Shown: in pieces, positions 7,278-9,502 of the stretch
Layout of the letters: the number at the start of each line of letters is the position of its first letter
How positions within the stretch are numbered: the first letter of the stretch is position 1
Assembly (NCBI GenBank): GCA_002394965.1
Contig: DGVL01000068.1
Coordinates: 16,747 to 26,248, forward strand
DNA length: 9,502 bases
Source of the DNA: Lachnospira sp. UBA4285
GTDB lineage: Bacteria > Bacillota > Clostridia > Lachnospirales > Lachnospiraceae
Direction: 5' to 3'
The notes under the pieces: model-generated
What the model was told of the DNA's origin: nothing
Databases searched by the model: none
Seen by the model: only the letters and a program-made list of their open reading frames with translations
Program-made: the position numbers and the translations under genes

Positions 7278-8216
7278 TTACCTGTACTTGTAGAACCCTT
7301 CTCCCGCATTGATGCCCGTCTTTCCCGCATCGATCATGCCCTTGAGCATGGCGGCGATCCGGCCAGGCGTGGTACCCGGATCCTTTGCCTGCGGATTCAT
7401 GATGACGATGTTATACGCAGTCGTGAGACCTACCACATCGAGAATCCGGAACGGTCCCAGCGGTGCGCCGGTTGCCAGCATCCAGGTCTTGTCGATGGTC
7501 TCCGGATCTGCAACGCCGTTGGCAGCGAGTGCCTCTGCGGCGGTGAGGAACGGAACCAGCATCGAATTCAGAATGTAGCCCGGCTGCTCTTTTTTGACGA
7601 GGAGCGGAACCATGTTGATCTGCTTTGCGAATTCCACCACTTCGTCGATGTATCTCGGATCGGTGCCGGCGTGCCCCATGATCTCGGCGGTATTCATCCG
7701 GTATATGTCGTTGGCGAAGTGAAGCGCCAGGAACTTCTCCGGGCGCCCGGTGAAGTGTGCGAACGTACTCGGAAGAAGGGTAGAAGAGTTGGTGCAGATG
7801 ACAGTCTTTTCCGGGAGATGCTTCTGAAGCTCCGTGTAGAATGCCTCTTTCTGCTCAATGTTCTCGGCGATTGCCTCGATGACAAGATCCGCATCTTTTC
7901 CGGCTTCCTCGTAGCTGGTCGTCAGTTTCAGCCCCTTGTAGGCGTCGTCCGCGCGTTTTTTCAGTTCATCGATCTGTTCATCGCTCAGATGCTTTTCGCT
8001 TGTGAAGCCGCGGCAGTAAGCTGCCGGATTGGTCTTCATGGCCTCCAGCGTGTTCATGTAGATGCCGTGCAGGCGGTCAAGCTTGGGCTGGCAGCGGCCG
8101 ATCGATGCGTCCGTGCGAAGCCAGATTGTCACGTTGAACCCGCAGAAAGCTGCCTGATAGGCGATCTGCGAACCCAGTACGCCGCCGCCGGCGACGGTCA
8201 CGTTCCTGAAAGACAT
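7278..8216 (-). CDS. 3-hydroxyacyl-CoA dehydrogenase family protein
   Basis: This encodes 312 residues. The N-terminal Rossmann domain carries VAGGGVLGSQIA (8-19) for NAD binding, then VIEAIAENIEQK (112-123) and CTNSSTL (141-147). The catalytic His-Glu pair of the family appears as H166 in ALHFAND and E178 in NTAEIM, with N217 in the C-terminal dimer domain (about 205-312) that ends GEGFYKYR. The family oxidises 3-hydroxyacyl-CoA to 3-oxoacyl-CoA with NAD+, or the reverse. The usual HFFNP motif is changed to HFAND, and no thiolase, crotonase or acyl-CoA dehydrogenase gene adjoins it. It may therefore be a divergent subgroup rather than the butyrate-pathway enzyme. The start has AGGAGG (8225-8230) 8 bases before the ATG. 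It has its own strong promoter and a hairpin after the stop, so it is probably monocistronic. It is divergent from the SseB-like gene. Confidence 0.87.
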   Translation of the reverse strand: MSFRNVTVAGGGVLGSQIAYQAAFCGFNVTIWLRTDASIGRCQPKLDRLHGIYMNTLEAMKTNPAAYCRGFTSEKHLSDEQIDELKKRADDAYKGLKLTTSYEEAGKDADLVIEAIAENIEQKEAFYTELQKHLPEKTVICTNSSTLLPSTFAHFTGRPEKFLALHFANDIYRMNTAEIMGHAGTDPRYIDEVVEFAKQINMVPLLVKKEQPGYILNSMLVPFLTAAEALAANGVADPETIDKTWMLATGAPLGPFRILDVVGLTTAYNIVIMNPQAKDPGTTPGRIAAMLKGMIDAGKTGINAGEGFYKYR

Positions 8217-8238
8217 AGTGCAAACCTCCTCATTAAAT

Positions 8239-8263
8239 ATGTTACTATAATCACGAATGTTAC
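8239..8263. repeat. Direct repeat ATGTTAC in the dehydrogenase leader
   Basis: ATGTTAC occurs at 8239-8245 and again at 8257-8263, 18 bases apart start to start. On the - strand this places one copy at the predicted transcription start and the other about 20 bases downstream. It could be an operator, but two 7-base copies in AT-rich DNA may be chance. Confidence 0.35.
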
Positions 8264-8269
8264 ATATCT

Positions 8270-8298
8270 ATCATATCATATCGCGGAATATATGACAA
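8270..8298 (-). promoter_or_regulatory. Promoter of the hydroxyacyl-CoA dehydrogenase gene
   Basis: On the - strand, TTGTCA (8293-8298) and TATGAT (8270-8275) each match consensus at five of six positions and are exactly 17 bases apart. The predicted start is near 8263, giving a leader of about 47 bases before the ATG at 8216. Confidence 0.72.
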
Positions 8299-8332
8299 AT
8301 ACAATTCTTGGAAAATGTATATGTGTCCGCGC

Positions 8333-8340
8333 GGGAGGAA
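8333..8340 (+). promoter_or_regulatory. Ribosome binding site fixing the ATG of the SseB-like gene
   Basis: GGGAGGAA lies just before the ATG at 8344. An in-frame TTG at 8308 lies upstream of this site and has no comparable Shine-Dalgarno, so the ATG is preferred. Confidence 0.7.
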
Positions 8341-8343
8341 CAC

Positions 8344-8784
8344 ATGGAACGAAGCGGGAAAGAAGATCCGAAAAGTGCCCGGAATCAGGACAAAGGTTTA
8401 AAAGGAAATGAGAAGATCGAGGAGTACATCGGGTATCTTCAGCAGGAGCCGACACAGGAGATGCTGGCGGTGGCGCTCACGGCGATCAGACGGCGCATGA
8501 AGGCGGGCGGACAATTCGTCATCGCCATAAGACCGGATTCCGACAGAGGCCTGACGGCGCAGCTCATGCAGCTTCCGGACGGGAGCCGCTGGGCGGTCGC
8601 CTATACAGGGTTTGAAGAGCAGGAAAAAGGAGACACAGCCGTTATGTCGACCTTTCTGGCAGACATGCGGGAAGTTCTGTCAAAGGTGCTTGCGATGGAC
8701 GGTGTATCCGGGCTGATCCTGAATCCGTGGAACCGGACGATGCGCCTTGACAGATCGCTGATCCGCCTGATTCTTGGGGCCTGA
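8344..8784 (+). CDS. SseB-like domain protein
   Basis: This encodes 146 residues with no signal peptide or membrane segment. The first about 25 residues are highly charged and probably disordered (MERSGKEDPKSARNQDKGLK). The rest resembles the SseB N-terminal domain family: a helical start (EPTQEMLAVALTAIRRRM), a strand with VIAIRP, then WAVAYTGFEE, a helix, and the family-like ending GVSGLILNPWNRTMRLDRSLI (119-139). SseB-like proteins are widespread and mostly of unknown function in Firmicutes; the name comes from an enhanced-serine-sensitivity protein. The ATG is set by GGGAGGAA. It is divergent from the dehydrogenase gene across a 127-base AT-rich spacer, in which I see no convincing + strand promoter. 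Family assignment rests on recalled pattern, so it is moderate. Confidence 0.68.
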   Translation: MERSGKEDPKSARNQDKGLKGNEKIEEYIGYLQQEPTQEMLAVALTAIRRRMKAGGQFVIAIRPDSDRGLTAQLMQLPDGSRWAVAYTGFEEQEKGDTAVMSTFLADMREVLSKVLAMDGVSGLILNPWNRTMRLDRSLIRLILGA

Positions 8785-8799
8785 AGGAAAAGAAACGGC

Positions 8800-8819
8800 T
8801 TCCGGCATATGTGCCGGAA
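8800..8819 (+). terminator. Perfect hairpin after the SseB-like gene, lacking a T-run
   Basis: TTCCGGCA (8800-8807) and TGCCGGAA (8812-8819) form a perfect 8-bp stem with a TATG tetraloop, starting 15 bases after the stop. It is followed by TTGCGGAAAAG instead of a T-run, so it is a poor intrinsic terminator. It might stabilise the mRNA 3' end. Confidence 0.4.
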
Positions 8820-8847
8820 TTGCGGAAAAGAGAGGGCCTGGCCGGTG

Positions 8848-8876
8848 TTGCAACAAATATCGGGCCATGCTAAAAT
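8848..8876 (+). promoter_or_regulatory. Promoter of the Fe-S scaffold-like gene
   Basis: TTGCAA (8848-8853) and TAAAAT (8871-8876) are 17 bases apart, each close to consensus. A start near 8883 would give a leader of about 54 bases to the ATG at 8937. The gene is thus transcribed independently of the SseB-like gene. Confidence 0.7.
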
Positions 8877-8936
8877 GAATTGGTTTGGAAAGCATGCGGG
8901 ATATGGGTTCCCGGTTACAATGCAAGGAGGTTAAAC

Positions 8937-9502
8937 ATGATTTATTCAGCAGAGGTCAAGGAAATGTGCCCTGTAACCCAGGCAGTACATCACGGCGCTG
9001 CTCCGATTCCGGAAGAGGCAAAGTGGGTGAAAGCCCGGGAGATCAAGGACATCTCCGGCTATACACATGGCGTGGGCTGGTGCGCTCCGCAGCAGGGCGC
9101 CTGCAAGCTGTCTCTGAACGTGAAGAACGGTGTTATTCAGGAAGCTCTTGTTGAGACAGTCGGCTGCTCCGGCATGACGCATTCCGCGGCTATGGCAGCG
9201 GAGATCCTTCCGGGCCTCACCATTCTGGAAGCCCTGAACACAGACCTCGTTTGCGATGCGATCAATACAGCTATGCGCGAGCTCTTTCTTCAGATCGTCT
9301 ACGGACGTTCCCAGAGTGCATTCTCGGAAGACGGTCTCGCGATCGGCGCCGGCCTTGAGGATCTCGGCAAGGGCCACCGTTCGATGGTCGGAACGACATA
9401 CGGCACGCTTGAAAAGGGACCGCGGTATCTTGAACTGACAGACGGCTACATCACCGATCTGGCTCTTGATGAGAATGATGAGATCATCGGCTATAAGTAT
9501 GT
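8937..9502 (+). CDS. Iron-sulfur cluster assembly scaffold-like protein (3' end outside window)
   Basis: The frame opens at ATG 8937 and stays open to the window end, giving 188 residues; the last 2 bases begin an incomplete codon. AAGGAGG (8924-8930) lies 6 bases before the start, a strong site. I recognise it as the protein commonly annotated in gut Clostridia as an iron-sulfur cluster assembly scaffold, distantly NifU/IscU-like. Visible features are MCPV (10-13), THGVGWCAPQQGACKLSLNV (43-62), VGCSGMTHSAAMAAEILPG (75-93) and NTDLVCDAINTAMRELFLQI (101-120). Cysteines are C11, C49, C56, C77 and C106. The GCSGMTHSAAM stretch resembles the cysteine-loop-helix of IscU/SufU scaffolds. No signal peptide is seen, so it is cytosolic. 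The strong promoter and ribosome binding site suggest high expression. Its true partner and whether it holds a cluster are not known to me; it could have another redox or metal role. Confidence 0.78.
   Translation, partial: MIYSAEVKEMCPVTQAVHHGAAPIPEEAKWVKAREIKDISGYTHGVGWCAPQQGACKLSLNVKNGVIQEALVETVGCSGMTHSAAMAAEILPGLTILEALNTDLVCDAINTAMRELFLQIVYGRSQSAFSEDGLAIGAGLEDLGKGHRSMVGTTYGTLEKGPRYLELTDGYITDLALDENDEIIGYKY

Noticed and set aside
8246..8251. Perfect TATAAT on the + strand in the divergent spacer
   Set aside because: No -35-like sequence lies 16-18 bases upstream, where the dehydrogenase ribosome binding site is found, so a functional rightward promoter is not supported.
8308..8343. TTG start for the SseB-like protein
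   Set aside because: The added residues are encoded by AT-rich promoter-like DNA and by the Shine-Dalgarno sequence itself. The ATG at 8344 has the proper spacing.
7671..8411. 246-residue open frame on the + strand
   Set aside because: It is antisense to the dehydrogenase gene and crosses the AT-rich divergent promoter region and the start of the SseB-like gene. The translation shows no recognisable domain.
8883..8936. Possible riboswitch in the leader of the scaffold-like gene
   Set aside because: The leader is only about 54 bases long. It offers just a 5-bp stem (CGGGA with TCCCG) and no recognisable aptamer or terminator.

Overview
The window looks like chromosomal DNA from a GC-rich member of the Clostridia, most likely a Lachnospiraceae-type Firmicute. 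The evidence is ribonuclease J next to a YlbF-family gene, a YrrM/YrrO-like pair as in Bacillus, strong AGGAGG-type ribosome binding sites, AT-rich promoters in a GC-rich background, and a terminal gene of a type I associate with gut Clostridia. No mobile element, CRISPR array, rRNA or tRNA gene was seen. The genus cannot be assigned from the sequence alone.

Left block, + strand (1-5936): the 3' end of ribonuclease J overlaps a YlbF/YmcA-family gene by 8 bases. A clear hairpin terminator follows, then a tight four-gene run. It encodes a TrmR-like O-methyltransferase (GTG start), a U32-family TrhP-like tRNA hydroxylation protein, a three-domain M24B Xaa-Pro aminopeptidase, and an RlmD/RlmCD-type Fe-S 23S rRNA m5U methyltransferase. 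TrhP and TrmR would carry out consecutive steps of wobble-uridine modification (U34 to ho5U to mo5U), so most of the block concerns RNA maturation and decay.

Middle block, - strand (5967-8216): two genes transcribed leftward, each with its own promoter. The right-hand one is a stand-alone 3-hydroxyacyl-CoA dehydrogenase with a near-consensus promoter and an 11-bp hairpin after its stop. The left-hand one is a lipoprotein with a C39-like cysteine-protease domain held on a long Ala/Ser/Thr/Pro/Glu-rich linker. It converges on the rRNA methyltransferase gene.

Right block, + strand (8344-9502): a small SseB-like protein, divergent from the dehydrogenase, then an own-promoter gene running off the window end. 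That last gene encodes an iron-sulfur-cluster-assembly-scaffold-like protein. It has no stop inside the window, but its reading frame, ribosome binding site and promoter are all clear.

Overall this is largely a core, housekeeping region. The less-explained items are the terminator placed just before trmR, the RNase J-YlbF coupling, the atypical dehydrogenase with direct repeats in its leader, and the scaffold-like protein of unknown role.
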